Below, piece by piece: positions 41,681-51,340 of a stretch of DNA of 64,000 nt. Each line of letters begins with the position of its first letter. The first letter of the stretch is position 1. The stretch comes from Bacteroidota bacterium (GTDB taxonomy: Bacteria; Bacteroidota; Bacteroidia; Chitinophagales; Chitinophagaceae), in contig JADJQP010000002.1 in assembly GCA_016712665.1 (NCBI GenBank), positions 434,001-498,000 on the forward strand. Reading direction: 5' to 3'. A program made the translations under genes and the position numbers. Under the pieces are notes generated by a model, which saw only the letters and a program-made list of their open reading frames with translations, was not told the DNA's origin and did not search any database.

Positions 41681-43933
41681 TTACTTTTTAAAACGTACAC
41701 CAACATACACATTCCTTCCATTAGTGGGACCGTATATGAGGGATCCGTCAAAATAGGACCCAAAGGGGTTTTGCGCATCTAGGATGCTTATCTGTTGCAT
41801 ATAATTTAGGGCATTTTCCACCCCTCCATAGACGTCCAGTCCCTTATAAACGGTTTTGCTAATATGTGCATTCATGGTAAAAAAGGACGGAGATCTAGTG
41901 GGAAATTGCAATGAAATCGGATTGAGTGCTGTACTAGGCACCCGCTTACTACCTGTCCATTGCAAGGTATAGTCGAACGACCATTTAGACCTGCTAGTAT
42001 AAGCGGCATTGATAAAAGCGCGGTGCTTCGCATTCAGAGGTCGTTGTAACAATTGGCCTGCATAGGTGGCTACTACGTCGTGATAACGGTATGCCAGCCT
42101 GATATCAAATTTTCGAATCGGTTCATAGTCGAGTTGTACTTGAAAACTATGGGCATACGATGTAGCGGTAGAATTGTAAAAGGAAATACTTCGCGGATTT
42201 TCCCAATCAGCAAGTACCTGATTTAGAAAATGGGTATAATAGTAATCCGAACTGAGGGTCCCCTTTCTATAATTCAGGGTAAACTTGTAGGTAGCATTGA
42301 GGCCACCATTGAAGGCCTTTTCATTTTGCAATTGATACAATCCATTCGCTTGCGAAGGCACGATTTGTACGACTCTGGTGGTAGAAAAAAGGCCGAGATT
42401 TTCAGAAAAGATAGAGGCATTTCGGTACGACTTTCCGATAGATGCTCGAATGGCAATATTTTCATGCGGGGCATAGCGAATATGAAAACGTGGTGTAAAG
42501 AAAATCCCATATCGGTTGTGATAATCAGCCCGAATACCCACTACTGCATTTACCTTCTTTGAAAAGGTATGTGCATACTCTGAAAAAATACCCGGCACTA
42601 GTTCTTGATTTTTGTAAATGGACTGTAGCACATTTTCATATCGATCGATAAGATTAAAGGTGGCGCCCAACTTGATAACTCTTCCGGTATTATTGATGAT
42701 GCTTTGAAAAATATAATTCGCATAAAAGGCGTTTTCATTGGCCGTATAGATTTTTCTTCCAAAGGACATATTTTGGAAATGATTTGAAAATGCCAATTGC
42801 ATACCCATACTTTTCCATGGCTTATTCTCATATACCTTACCAATTTTAGCCCAAGAATCCACTCGATTGGTCTTTAATTTCATACCCCAGGATGCGCTTT
42901 GGTCCGGCATTTCAGATTTTGTAAAATGAGTACTGCCCCCCCAATTGTCGAACTGATGATATTTGATACCTAACTGCAACTCTCGCCCCTTCTTGCCAAA
43001 CAACATCCATCTATTTGCAGCTATGATGGAATTTCCCATTGGCTGGTCAATAAAGTGATCGTGATTCTGATCTACCTTCAGCCACTGCGATTTCGCATGA
43101 AAAAAAAGATTGGTATACACTTTCTCTTTTGGCTCAAAGGAAAAATAGGCATTTGCCTCACTCCTTCCCTGCGCACTTTGATACAAATTATAAAACTGCT
43201 TGTCGCCCTCCATAGGCTTTCGAAGTTCGATATTAATTTGCCCTGCCAGTCCTTCATATCCATTTACAACACTTCCGGTGCCTTTGCTAAGTTGCATTCC
43301 TTCTATCCATTGCCCGGGGGTAAACGTTAGACCGGTAATACTTGCCAACCCTCTTACTTCCGGAATATTTTCGCGGGTGATTAATGTGTAGGGACCAGCC
43401 AGTCCAAGAAGTTGTATTTGTTTATAGCCGGTCACCGCATCAGTGAAGGCCACATCAACGCTCGGAGTGGTTTCAAAGCTTTCACTTAAATTACAACAGG
43501 CCGCTTTTAGTAATTCTTTGCTGCTGATTCGTTCTGTTTTTTGCATGGAAAGTAAACTAATTTCAGTAGCAAATCGTTTTTCTCGAACCACTACATCCTT
43601 GATTTGCTTGTAAAATGGATATACGATTTTGATCTGCTTTGTCAGATCCGTTAAGGGGATTACATCCTTTCCAATATGATCATATTCTATCGTAAGTTGC
43701 TTTGCAGTATCAGGAAGCAATATTGAAAATTTGCCGGCTTTGTCCGTAAACGTAAACACCTTTTTGGTATAGGCAATCTTTGCATTTACAACCGGCAGTT
43801 CGGTCATATTCTTTCCTTTCTCAAGTATAATACCATTCACCTTGGTTTGCAGTTGCGCATGCAGAGTCAAGGTGAAGAATACAAAGAATAAGAATAAATG
43901 CGAACTTTTCGAAATTAGAACCTTTCTAATCAT
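41681..43933 (-). CDS. TonB-dependent outer-membrane receptor
   Basis: About 750-residue TonB-dependent receptor. ATG at 43933 gives a signal peptide (MIRKVLISKSSHLFLFFVFF ... LHAQ); the longer ORF upstream is the antisense/overlap of the HMA gene. An N-terminal carboxypeptidase-regulatory-like domain (VNGIILEKGKNMTELPVVNAKI) leads to the plug (ACCNLSESFETTPSVDV, NIPEVRGLASITG) and a 22-strand barrel ending VGVRFKK. The start overlaps the HMA gene stop by eight bases, and the HYC_CC_PP gene lies just upstream, so it is likely a metal (copper-type) receptor. Ligand not proven by sequence. Confidence 0.88.
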   Translation of the reverse strand: MIRKVLISKSSHLFLFFVFFTLTLHAQLQTKVNGIILEKGKNMTELPVVNAKIAYTKKVFTFTDKAGKFSILLPDTAKQLTIEYDHIGKDVIPLTDLTKQIKIVYPFYKQIKDVVVREKRFATEISLLSMQKTERISSKELLKAACCNLSESFETTPSVDVAFTDAVTGYKQIQLLGLAGPYTLITRENIPEVRGLASITGLTFTPGQWIEGMQLSKGTGSVVNGYEGLAGQINIELRKPMEGDKQFYNLYQSAQGRSEANAYFSFEPKEKVYTNLFFHAKSQWLKVDQNHDHFIDQPMGNSIIAANRWMLFGKKGRELQLGIKYHQFDNWGGSTHFTKSEMPDQSASWGMKLKTNRVDSWAKIGKVYENKPWKSMGMQLAFSNHFQNMSFGRKIYTANENAFYANYIFQSIINNTGRVIKLGATFNLIDRYENVLQSIYKNQELVPGIFSEYAHTFSKKVNAVVGIRADYHNRYGIFFTPRFHIRYAPHENIAIRASIGKSYRNASIFSENLGLFSTTRVVQIVPSQANGLYQLQNEKAFNGGLNATYKFTLNYRKGTLSSDYYYTHFLNQVLADWENPRSISFYNSTATSYAHSFQVQLDYEPIRKFDIRLAYRYHDVVATYAGQLLQRPLNAKHRAFINAAYTSRSKWSFDYTLQWTGSKRVPSTALNPISLQFPTRSPSFFTMNAHISKTVYKGLDVYGGVENALNYMQQISILDAQNPFGSYFDGSLIYGPTNGRNVYVGVRFKK

Positions 43934-44282
43934 GATCGCAGGTACCTGTTCTGTATGCGCAACATGCAGGTATCTTTTTGTAGGCAATATCAGCAGCCTT
44001 ATGCCTATGAGAGTCGTGGCCTGCTGCCGCAATAGATTTAGCAACTTTGTCTACATCTGTTTTGTCGTTATTATATACAACTGTCAGAATTTTGCTTGAC
44101 TTATTCCAAGTAGCACTTTTGACGCCTTTCACATAGGCTGCCTCTTCGATTCGTTCTTTACACATACCACAATTGCCAAGTACAGTTAGGGTATCTGTTT
44201 TTAAACTTTTTTGCGCATACGCACCGGTTTGTATGATTGATAGCAACATACTGAGTATGATGCCGCTTGTTATTTTTTTCAT
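43926..44282 (-). CDS. Heavy-metal-associated (HMA) domain protein, exported
   Basis: 118 residues with a signal peptide (MKKITSGIILSMLLSIIQTGAYAQ) starting at ATG 44282. The single HMA fold has the metal motif GNCGMCKERIE (CxxC). The tail is rich in His and Cys (GHDSHRHK, ACCAYRTGTCDHD), adding possible metal ligands. Likely a periplasmic metal carrier feeding or buffering the TonB receptor next to it; copper is usual for HMA domains but not shown. It ends eight bases inside the TonB receptor start. Confidence 0.85.
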   Translation of the reverse strand: MKKITSGIILSMLLSIIQTGAYAQKSLKTDTLTVLGNCGMCKERIEEAAYVKGVKSATWNKSSKILTVVYNNDKTDVDKVAKSIAAAGHDSHRHKAADIAYKKIPACCAYRTGTCDHD

Positions 44283-44383
44283 TGAAAATAAATTTAAATT
44301 ATAGAAACGATTACACAATACAAAAGCAATGTCCCAATATTCAAATGGGTTGCTTTTTAAACAGTACTATTATTAAAAGTTAA

Positions 44384-44785
44384 CTATAAAATAAAAAAGG
44401 AATGATTCCGTTTGTACGCAGGAATCAATTGCCGATTCTCCGGGGGATCCGGAATAAATAAAGGAAGTGCAGAAATCTTCTTAAGTATTGACTTGTTGAT
44501 TGACCAGGTTGAAACACTTGGAAGGAAACCAATTTCAACAGTTTGAAATTCTTTATTATTAAATTCAGCTTTATTTTGGTCAGCTGAAATTTTGATTGAC
44601 TTTGATTCATCCCGACAACAATCGTCGCTTTCTCCATTGCTTCCTTCATCACAACAACAGTTCAAATCCGTTTCAAAAAAGGCGAATGAGGCGAGATTCC
44701 CTTCACAATAATGCGCAGACACGGTGACTCCAATTGATGAAATCAGGTATAAGCACAATAATAATATGGATAATATACGTTTCAT
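44384..44785 (-). CDS. HYC_CC_PP family exported protein
   Basis: 133 residues from ATG 44785: signal peptide (MKRILSILLLCLYLISSIGV), then the motifs for which the family is named: HYC (SAHYCEGNLAS), CC (DLNCCCDEGSNGESDDCCRDES) and PP (FIPDPPENRQLIP). The cysteines suggest metal binding. Family members usually sit beside HMA and TonB-dependent genes, as here. No enzymatic motif. A probable promoter precedes it, so it likely leads the three-gene metal module. Confidence 0.85.
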   Translation of the reverse strand: MKRILSILLLCLYLISSIGVTVSAHYCEGNLASFAFFETDLNCCCDEGSNGESDDCCRDESKSIKISADQNKAEFNNKEFQTVEIGFLPSVSTWSINKSILKKISALPLFIPDPPENRQLIPAYKRNHSFFIL

Positions 44786-44793
44786 TCTAATTG

Positions 44794-44822
44794 TAAAAGT
44801 AAGAAAGGAAATATATTTCAAA
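44794..44822 (-). promoter_or_regulatory. Candidate promoter of the metal module
   Basis: TTTG (44819-44822), 17 bases, TACTTTTA (44794-44801) on the minus strand; the last base of the -7 box differs from the consensus. ATG follows eight bases later. Confidence 0.42.
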
Positions 44823-44848
44823 TGTTAAAAACACAACAAGATGCTTAC

Positions 44849-45988
44849 TTATGATGGGCTTTTTTCATATACCTCTAGTTCATTATATAAGGTATCCCTT
44901 TCAACGGGAATTCTTTGCGCATCGTAAATCAGGTCACAGATTTCTGTAGTACTCATTGCCGGATTTTGCTCTTCACTTCCTGCCATGGAATAAATTTTTG
45001 TACTATCATCTATAGTACCGTCCAAATCATCGACACCAAAATTGAGTAATAGTTGCGCTGTATTTCGTCCCAACATGGGCCAGTAGGCTTTTAAATGGGC
45101 AAAATTATCCATGAAAATTCTCGCCACTGCATACATTTTCATATCTTCAATCAATGAGCTTTCTGCAATATGACTCATATCATTATCCTGATTTCTAAAT
45201 TTCAATGGAATGAAGCAGTTAAATCCTTTCGTTTCATCCTGTATTATTCGCAATTGATTCATATGGTCTACTCGATGTTCATACGTTTCAATATGCCCAT
45301 AGAGCATGGTTGCATTTGAATGCATCCCTAACCGGTGTGCCGTCTTATGAATATCAAGCCAACCATCCCCATCGATTTTATCGGCACATATTTGCATTCT
45401 GATATCAGGTGCAAAAATTTCAGCACCACCTCCAGGCAATGACTGTAGTCCGGCGTCCCTCAATTTTTTCAGTCCTTCCTCCCGGGTTAGATTTGCCTTT
45501 CTGAACATATAATCTAGCTCAACAGCCGTAAATCCCTTCAAATGAAGTTCCGGTCTGTGGGCCTTTATCTGTTGTAGCAAATCGCAGAAAAAATCTAAGT
45601 CCAATTTGGGATGTACCCCACCTACAATATGCACCTCGGTAACGGGAATTCCATCGTATTTTCGTACGATATGCATCATTTGATCAATGCTTAGTTCCCA
45701 ACCTTCTTCCCGATTTTTATAAAGTTTAGAATAGGCACAGAACGCGCAGCTAAAGACGCAAACATTGGTGGGTTCAATATGAAAATTTCGATTAAAAAAG
45801 GTCTTATCACCATACCGCTGTTCCCGCACATGGTTTGCCAACGCACCCAAAAATCCAATTTCTCCCTGTTTAAATAAGGTTATTGCCTCTTCGGGGGTGA
45901 TTCTAATTTGATTGGTTACTTTTTGCGCAATAGCTCTCAAATCGCTACTCAGGGCTTTATCCTGAAAGATTGCTTCCAAATCGGTCAT
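44849..45988 (-). CDS. mqnE: Aminofutalosine synthase (radical SAM)
   Basis: Radical SAM enzyme that makes aminodeoxyfutalosine, early in the futalosine route to menaquinone. The cluster-binding CxxxCxxC is C77-C81-C84 in NVCVFSCAFCAYSK. Family blocks EVHIVGGVHPKLDLDFFCDLL in outline, KGFTAVELDYMF, LPGGGAEIF and HSNATMLYGHIETYEHRVDH are present. 379 residues, the normal size. ATG at 45986-45988. A -7 box TACTTTTG lies 19 bases upstream. No other mqn genes are in the window. MqnC is the closest alternative but the sequence fits MqnE better. Confidence 0.93.
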   Translation of the reverse strand: MTDLEAIFQDKALSSDLRAIAQKVTNQIRITPEEAITLFKQGEIGFLGALANHVREQRYGDKTFFNRNFHIEPTNVCVFSCAFCAYSKLYKNREEGWELSIDQMMHIVRKYDGIPVTEVHIVGGVHPKLDLDFFCDLLQQIKAHRPELHLKGFTAVELDYMFRKANLTREEGLKKLRDAGLQSLPGGGAEIFAPDIRMQICADKIDGDGWLDIHKTAHRLGMHSNATMLYGHIETYEHRVDHMNQLRIIQDETKGFNCFIPLKFRNQDNDMSHIAESSLIEDMKMYAVARIFMDNFAHLKAYWPMLGRNTAQLLLNFGVDDLDGTIDDSTKIYSMAGSEEQNPAMSTTEICDLIYDAQRIPVERDTLYNELEVYEKSPS

Positions 45989-46007
45989 AATTCTGAATTT
46001 CAGAATG

Positions 46008-46015
46008 CAAAAGTA
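46008..46015 (-). promoter_or_regulatory. -7 box of mqnE
   Basis: TACTTTTG on the minus strand followed by CA, the same TACTTTTGCA string as upstream of eno. No TTG at the usual spacing. Confidence 0.45.
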
Positions 46016-46123
46016 TTATGCATTATTCTATATTTTCCTTTTTTTTTATTTATTGCCTACATTATTTTCCTACCTTTAACTTTCGAAATACAATTAAGTC
46101 TATAATTTTGAAAAAAAATAATA

Positions 46124-46894
46124 ATGAAGAAGTACTTTTTAGTTTTAGCTATTGGCCTATTAAGCAACCAAATGGAGGCTCAATCGTTAAATGATTTGAT
46201 TAATCAAGCAAATAACCTGATCAATGGCAGTGGTGGCAATCGAAAAAATAATCAAGGAGGAAATATTAATAGCCTTTTTGGCAATAATTTATCAAATGCC
46301 GATATTAGTACCGGTTTAAAAGAAGCACTTCGAATAGGAACCCAAAATGCAGCAGGACGGCTCAATCTACCAAATGGTTTTTTTGGAAACCAATTAATTA
46401 AGATTTTGATGCCACCAGAGGCCAGAAAAATTGAGAACACTTTGCGTCAATTTGGTTTTGGCAACCAATGCGACAAATTAATTTTAAGTCTCAACCGAGC
46501 TGCTGAAGATGCTGCAGGTAAAGCAGTTCCCATTTTTGTGAAAGCCATTACCTCTATGTCCATAACGGATGCACTTGGCATTTTACGTGGTGGCAATAAT
46601 GCTGCCACCGACTATTTGAAGCGAATGACTACGGGCGCCTTAACACAAGCCTTTCGACCGGTGATTGAAAAATCGTTGGGTAAGGTGGATGCTACACGGT
46701 ATTGGAAAGATATCTTTAGTATTTATAATACCTTACCCATCACTCGAAACAAAGTGAATACCGATCTTACCGGATATGTTACGGAAAGAGCCTTGAATGG
46801 CCTTTTTGTTAATGTCGCTCAAGAAGAATCCAATATACGCACCAATCCCGGCGCGAGGGTTAATGATATCTTTCGAAAGGTATTTGGAAGCTAG
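46124..46894 (+). CDS. DUF4197 domain protein, exported
   Basis: 256 residues with a signal peptide (MKKYFLVLAIGLLSNQMEAQ). A Gly/Asn-rich linker (about residues 28-50) precedes the DUF4197 core: STGLKEALRIGTQNA, IKILMPPEARKIENTLRQ, CDKLILSLNRAAEDAA and VKAITSMSITDALGILRGG. Helical fold; probably a periplasmic or surface protein of unknown function. A rho-independent terminator follows, so it is monocistronic. Confidence 0.88.
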   Translation: MKKYFLVLAIGLLSNQMEAQSLNDLINQANNLINGSGGNRKNNQGGNINSLFGNNLSNADISTGLKEALRIGTQNAAGRLNLPNGFFGNQLIKILMPPEARKIENTLRQFGFGNQCDKLILSLNRAAEDAAGKAVPIFVKAITSMSITDALGILRGGNNAATDYLKRMTTGALTQAFRPVIEKSLGKVDATRYWKDIFSIYNTLPITRNKVNTDLTGYVTERALNGLFVNVAQEESNIRTNPGARVNDIFRKVFGS

Positions 46895-46919
46895 TTCATC
46901 GTTAAAATGGAGATAATTA

Positions 46920-46954
46920 AAAAAACTTACTAAGAAAAGAGTAGGTTTTTTTTT
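46920..46954 (+). terminator. Terminator after the DUF4197 gene
   Basis: Stem of about 12 pairs (A-rich 46920-46931 with 46940-46951, one G-U) round an eight-base loop, ending in a nine-T run. The T run merges with the -33 box of the purA promoter. Confidence 0.65.
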
Positions 46955-46980
46955 GTTGTAGTTTTCACTCAATATATTTG
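46952..46980 (+). promoter_or_regulatory. Promoter of purA
   Basis: TTTG (46952-46955), 17 bases, TATATTTG (46973-46980), an exact Bacteroidota promoter. The ATG of purA is 38 bases further on. It overlaps the T tract of the preceding terminator. Confidence 0.62.
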
Positions 46981-47017
46981 CTCATTAATTCACCCTTGAA
47001 AAAAAATAATAAACAAA

Positions 47018-48283
47018 ATGGTTGATGTACTTTTAGGACTGCAGTGGGGCGATGAAGGAAAGGGTAAAATTGTTGATTTTCTAGCACCTGAATACGACAT
47101 TATCGCACGATTTCAAGGAGGGCCAAATGCAGGTCATACTTTGTATTTAAACGATAAAAAAGTGGTGCTTCATACCATTCCTTCCGGCGTATTTCATCCG
47201 AAATTGCTAAATGTAATCGGCAACGGGGTGGTTATTGACCCGGTATCTTTTAAAGCCGAATGCGAAGAAATTGAAGGATTGGGCGTGCAGTTGGCGAGTA
47301 CTTTAATTATCAGTGAGAAAGCGCATATCATTTTACCGACACATAAAGCATTAGACAAAGCAAATGAGCTGGCAAAAGGTAGCAATAAAATTGGTAGCAC
47401 TCTTAAAGGAATCGGACCTACCTATATGGACAAAACAGGAAGAAATGGTTTACGAGTGGGTGATTTGTTACAATCCGATTTTACGGAACGATACAATACC
47501 TTAAAAGATAAACATCTGTCCCTACTAAAGCAGATGCATTACGAAGAAGACATTTCTCATTTGGAGGCTGATTTTTTTGCTGCTGTTGAAGCCTTGAAAA
47601 AATATAAAATTCTTGCTGTTGATTACTGGTTAAATGAACAAATTAGCCAAGGCAAAAAAGTATTGGCAGAAGGGGCCCAAGGCACCATGCTCGATATTGA
47701 CTTTGGCACCTACCCTTTTGTTACCTCTAGCAATACCATTACCGCTGGTTTATGCACCGGATTGGGAATCGCACCGAAATGGGTCGGTAAGGTATTTGGC
47801 ATTAGTAAAGCCTATTGCACCCGAGTAGGTAGTGGTCCTTTTCCGACAGAACTATTGGATGAAACCGGTGATTTATTGCGAAAAAAAGGAAATGAATTTG
47901 GCTCTACCACCGGACGCCCAAGGCGATGCGGGTGGATTGATTTAGTTGCATTGAAATATGCCTGCATGCTAAACGGGGTTACCGATCTCATTATTACTAA
48001 GGCCGACGTGTTGGACGAGATGCCACAAATTGGTCTGTGCACCTCTTACCAAATTGACGGAAATACCACTACACAATTTCCATTTGATATTCATCATACC
48101 GAAACCATCCCTCAATACGACTATGTAACACAATGGGAAAAGAACTTATCTGATTGCGTTGCGGATGGTGATTTGCCTGAAAATTTCAATACATTTATAA
48201 AACATATTGAGTCATTTACAGGGGTAAAAATCTCATTTATTTCAAACGGAGTGGGACGTAATCAACTAATAGTCAGAAAATAA
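47018..48283 (+). CDS. purA: Adenylosuccinate synthetase
   Basis: Joins IMP and aspartate using GTP, the first step to AMP; cytosolic homodimer. 421 residues, full length and unbroken. N-terminal loop GLQWGDEGKGKIVD with catalytic D12 and H40 in GGPNAGHT; KGIGPTYMDKTGRNGLRVGDL; AEGAQGTMLDIDFGTYPFVT; and GRPRRCGWID and SNGVGRNQLI at the end. Own promoter just upstream. With purS and guaB it is the third purine gene of the window, each in a different unit. Confidence 0.97.
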   Translation: MVDVLLGLQWGDEGKGKIVDFLAPEYDIIARFQGGPNAGHTLYLNDKKVVLHTIPSGVFHPKLLNVIGNGVVIDPVSFKAECEEIEGLGVQLASTLIISEKAHIILPTHKALDKANELAKGSNKIGSTLKGIGPTYMDKTGRNGLRVGDLLQSDFTERYNTLKDKHLSLLKQMHYEEDISHLEADFFAAVEALKKYKILAVDYWLNEQISQGKKVLAEGAQGTMLDIDFGTYPFVTSSNTITAGLCTGLGIAPKWVGKVFGISKAYCTRVGSGPFPTELLDETGDLLRKKGNEFGSTTGRPRRCGWIDLVALKYACMLNGVTDLIITKADVLDEMPQIGLCTSYQIDGNTTTQFPFDIHHTETIPQYDYVTQWEKNLSDCVADGDLPENFNTFIKHIESFTGVKISFISNGVGRNQLIVRK

Positions 48284-48367
48284 ATTTTTAAAAAAAATGT
48301 ATTTTTTTGAAAAAAAATTTTTCTGTTTGAAAAATATATTAAAAATTTACACTAGAAATAGAATAGA

Positions 48368-48796
48368 ATGAAAGCAAAACCTGTAAAAAAAGAAACCACA
48401 AAGAAGGCTTTACCCAAAAGCGCTCCCAAAAAAGCGGTTGCAAAAAAAGCAACTACCAAAAAAGTTACTGATGACGATGATGAATTAGAGGACGAGGATG
48501 AACAAATAAAACCCAAAGTAGCTGCGAAGAAAATTGCAGGAAAGTCTAAGTCAAAATCGATTGATGATGATGAGGATGACGATGATTTTGATGACGATGA
48601 TATTGACTTAGATGATGATGATATGGATGACGATTTGGATGATGAATTCGAGGAATTTGACATGCCTACTTCTAAATCTAAATTGAAAAAACCAAGCAAA
48701 GATACTGATGACGATTTAGAAGATTTTAAAATAGATGATGACTTAGGTCTTGATTTGTTTGATGATAAGTTTGATGATGACGATGACGATTATTAA
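48368..48796 (+). CDS. Small Lys-rich/Asp-rich charged protein
   Basis: 142 residues, low complexity, split in two: the first ~35 are Lys/Ala rich with repeating KK pairs (histone-tail-like), the rest is very rich in Asp with a second short Lys block. No catalytic motif, no signal peptide. Codon pattern, an ATG, and a strong terminator downstream support expression. Comparable charged proteins occur in Bacteroidota but I know no function; DNA, ribosome or calcium association are guesses. Antisense ORFs in this region are Ser-rich mirrors of the Asp codons and not genes. Confidence 0.7.
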   Translation: MKAKPVKKETTKKALPKSAPKKAVAKKATTKKVTDDDDELEDEDEQIKPKVAAKKIAGKSKSKSIDDDEDDDDFDDDDIDLDDDDMDDDLDDEFEEFDMPTSKSKLKKPSKDTDDDLEDFKIDDDLGLDLFDDKFDDDDDDY

Positions 48797-48822
48797 AATC
48801 AACACGATAGATACTATAGAAG

Positions 48823-48849
48823 CGCCGATTTATTATCGGCGTTTTTTTT
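48823..48849 (+). terminator. Intrinsic terminator after the charged protein
   Basis: CGCCGAT (48823-48829), five-base loop, ATCGGCG (48835-48841), eight Ts. A perfect seven-pair GC-rich stem; strong. Confidence 0.85.
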
Positions 48850-49207
48850 GTGCCAAATTTTTCAATGCTGCTACCTATATTTCTATTTCTGCAGAAAATA
48901 CGCCATCCTAAATTTTAAAATCCAGATTATGCACTTCACTTCTGAATGATAACACATTCGTAAACACACAAGGACCTCTAGAGGAAGGCATTCCAACACG
49001 ATGCTACTCTTTCAAACCAATGGCGCATTTTTTCGATCTTTTCCGTAGGTCTTCAAAATAAAAATAGGGACTATCGCAGTAGGGAATCAGGTCGTTTCAA
49101 ATTCAGCAAAAAAATTACACCCATTCTTCCTAATCGTTATTCGCGTCATTTCAAACTCATTGAGACAATTACACGTTTGAAAATTTTTTTATCCTATTTT
49201 TACAATC
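48850..49207. other. Intergenic stretch before uvrB, no gene seen
   Basis: About 360 bases with no coding frame that looks real. A weak promoter-like pair (TTTG 49176-49179, 15 bases, TATTTTTA 49195-49202) lies next to the uvrB ATG. Confidence 0.5.
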
Positions 49208-51229
49208 ATGTTTTCACTTCAATCTCATTACCAACCTGCCGGTGATCAACCGCAAGCAATTGCCCAACTGGTGAGTGGAGTGAATGAGGGAGAAAAATTT
49301 CAAACCCTGCTGGGCGTTACCGGATCCGGCAAGACCTTCACCATTGCCAATGTCATTCAACAAACCAATCGACCGACCCTTGTGCTTACCCATAACAAAA
49401 CCCTGGTTGCACAATTGTACGGAGAGTTTAAGCAATTTTTCCCGGACAATGCGGTAGAATATTTTGTTTCGTATTATGATTATTATCAACCGGAGGCCTA
49501 CCTACCATCTAGTGGCACCTATATTGAAAAAGATTTAGCGGTAAATGGCGAATTGGAAACGTTAAGACTCAGGGCTACTTCTAGTTTACTGTCTGGCCGA
49601 AGAGATATTATAGTAGTTGCTTCGGTTAGTTGCATATATGGAATTGGGAATCCTACCGACTATGCCAATGGTATTATCAGGGTATCGAAGGGTGAAAAAA
49701 TGGTTCGAAATTCTTTTCTGCATAAATTGGTGCAATCGCTTTATAATCGAACCAATATTGAATTTGAGAAAGGCATGTTTCGAGTAAAAGGCGATACAGT
49801 AGATATTAATTTACCTTATGCCGATTTTGGATTGCGATTTATTTTCTTTGGTGATGAAATTGAAGAGATTCAACGTTTTGAAATTTCAACCGGAAAAAAA
49901 ATTGAATCGCTGGAAGATGCGGCTGTTTTTCCGGCCAATATGTATTTGGCCCCTCAAGATCAAATGAAAAATATCATTCATGAAATCTATGCGGAGATGC
50001 AGGCACAAGAAAGCTATTTTAAAAATAACAACCAGCCACTCGAAGCCCAACGCATCAAAGAACGTGTAGAATATGATTTGGAAATGATTCAAGAGTTGGG
50101 CTATTGCAAGGGAATCGAAAATTACTCACGCTTTCTTGATCGCAGAGAGCCCGGGACTCGCCCTTTTTGCTTGATCGATTATTTTCCGGATGATTTTTTA
50201 TTGGTGGTAGACGAAAGTCACGTTACCCTGCCGCAAATCAGTGGTATGTATGGTGGTGACAGAGCTCGAAAAATCAATTTAGTGAATTATGGATTCCGTT
50301 TGCCTTCAGCGCTTGATAACCGACCGCTAAACTTTAATGAATTTCAGGCCATGTTGAATCAAGTCATTTATGTGAGTGCTACTCCAGGAAGGTATGAATT
50401 GGAACAATGTGATGGTGTATATGTCGATCAGGTAGTGCGACCCACCGGCTTGCTGGACCCTCCCATTGAAGTGCGGCCCTCCATCAATCAAATTGATGAT
50501 TTGTTAGAAGAAATAGACAAAAGAGTAAGTAGTGGCGGTCGTGTGCTGGTTACCACTCTAACAAAACGGTTATCCGAGGAACTTTCTAAATATTTACACA
50601 AAATTCATATCAAATGTAAATATCTACATAGTGAAATTGATGCCTTGGAACGAGTTGAGATTTTACGCGATTTACGATTGGGGAATATCGATGTGCTCAT
50701 CGGGGTCAATTTACTTCGGGAAGGACTCGATTTGCCCGAGGTGTCTTTAGTTGCCATTTTAGATGCTGATAAAGAGGGATTTTTACGAGATGAGCGTTCA
50801 CTTACCCAAACGGCAGGTAGGGCCGCACGAAATGTAAACGGGCTGGTTATTTTTTACGCAGATAAAATGACCCAAAGCATGCAACGCACTATTGATGAGA
50901 CCAGCAGAAGAAGAGAAAAGCAATTGGCGTATAACACCACACATCATATTACCCCAACCACCATCACCAAATCAATTGGTGATATCATGGGGCAAACCCC
51001 CGTCTTGAGTGTTAAAACAGTATCAGAAGCATTGCCATATAAGGTGGTTGATGGCAACAACCTGGCTGCAGAAGAAGATGGAACTCTGTATAAAACGGGA
51101 CTTGAACTGGAAAATGAAATTAAAAAGATCAAGAAACAGATGGAAAAAGCAGCCAAAGATCTTGATTTTATGGAGGCTGCCAGACTGCGTGATCTGATGA
51201 TTGCCCTGAAAAAAAGCAAGGAAAATTAA
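49208..51229 (+). CDS. uvrB: Excinuclease ABC subunit B
   Basis: DNA-damage recognition helicase of nucleotide excision repair; works with UvrA and UvrC. 673 residues, full length, one frame. Walker A GVTGSGKT (residues 36-43), the beta-hairpin YYDYYQPEAYLP, VVDESHVTLPQISGMYGGD (Walker B area), the YVSATPG motif, and helicase motifs VNLLREGLDLPEV and TAGRAARN. The C-terminus (EKAAKDLDFMEAARLRDLM) is the UVR domain that contacts UvrC. ATG 49208 is the family start. uvrA and uvrC are elsewhere. Confidence 0.97.
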   Translation: MFSLQSHYQPAGDQPQAIAQLVSGVNEGEKFQTLLGVTGSGKTFTIANVIQQTNRPTLVLTHNKTLVAQLYGEFKQFFPDNAVEYFVSYYDYYQPEAYLPSSGTYIEKDLAVNGELETLRLRATSSLLSGRRDIIVVASVSCIYGIGNPTDYANGIIRVSKGEKMVRNSFLHKLVQSLYNRTNIEFEKGMFRVKGDTVDINLPYADFGLRFIFFGDEIEEIQRFEISTGKKIESLEDAAVFPANMYLAPQDQMKNIIHEIYAEMQAQESYFKNNNQPLEAQRIKERVEYDLEMIQELGYCKGIENYSRFLDRREPGTRPFCLIDYFPDDFLLVVDESHVTLPQISGMYGGDRARKINLVNYGFRLPSALDNRPLNFNEFQAMLNQVIYVSATPGRYELEQCDGVYVDQVVRPTGLLDPPIEVRPSINQIDDLLEEIDKRVSSGGRVLVTTLTKRLSEELSKYLHKIHIKCKYLHSEIDALERVEILRDLRLGNIDVLIGVNLLREGLDLPEVSLVAILDADKEGFLRDERSLTQTAGRAARNVNGLVIFYADKMTQSMQRTIDETSRRREKQLAYNTTHHITPTTITKSIGDIMGQTPVLSVKTVSEALPYKVVDGNNLAAEEDGTLYKTGLELENEIKKIKKQMEKAAKDLDFMEAARLRDLMIALKKSKEN

Positions 51230-51340
51230 ATACCACCCAAGCTTTAAAATAATCCAACTAATTTTCTTAAATTGCAGTCTTTAGAAAGGGCCGACTGGTG
51301 GTTCTTTTTATGTATTCATGCAAATGAAAAAAATAATTAA

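Noticed and set aside
48352..48699. Ser-rich minus-strand ORF
   Set aside because: It is the antisense of GAT/GAC codons in the charged protein gene, with no independent support.
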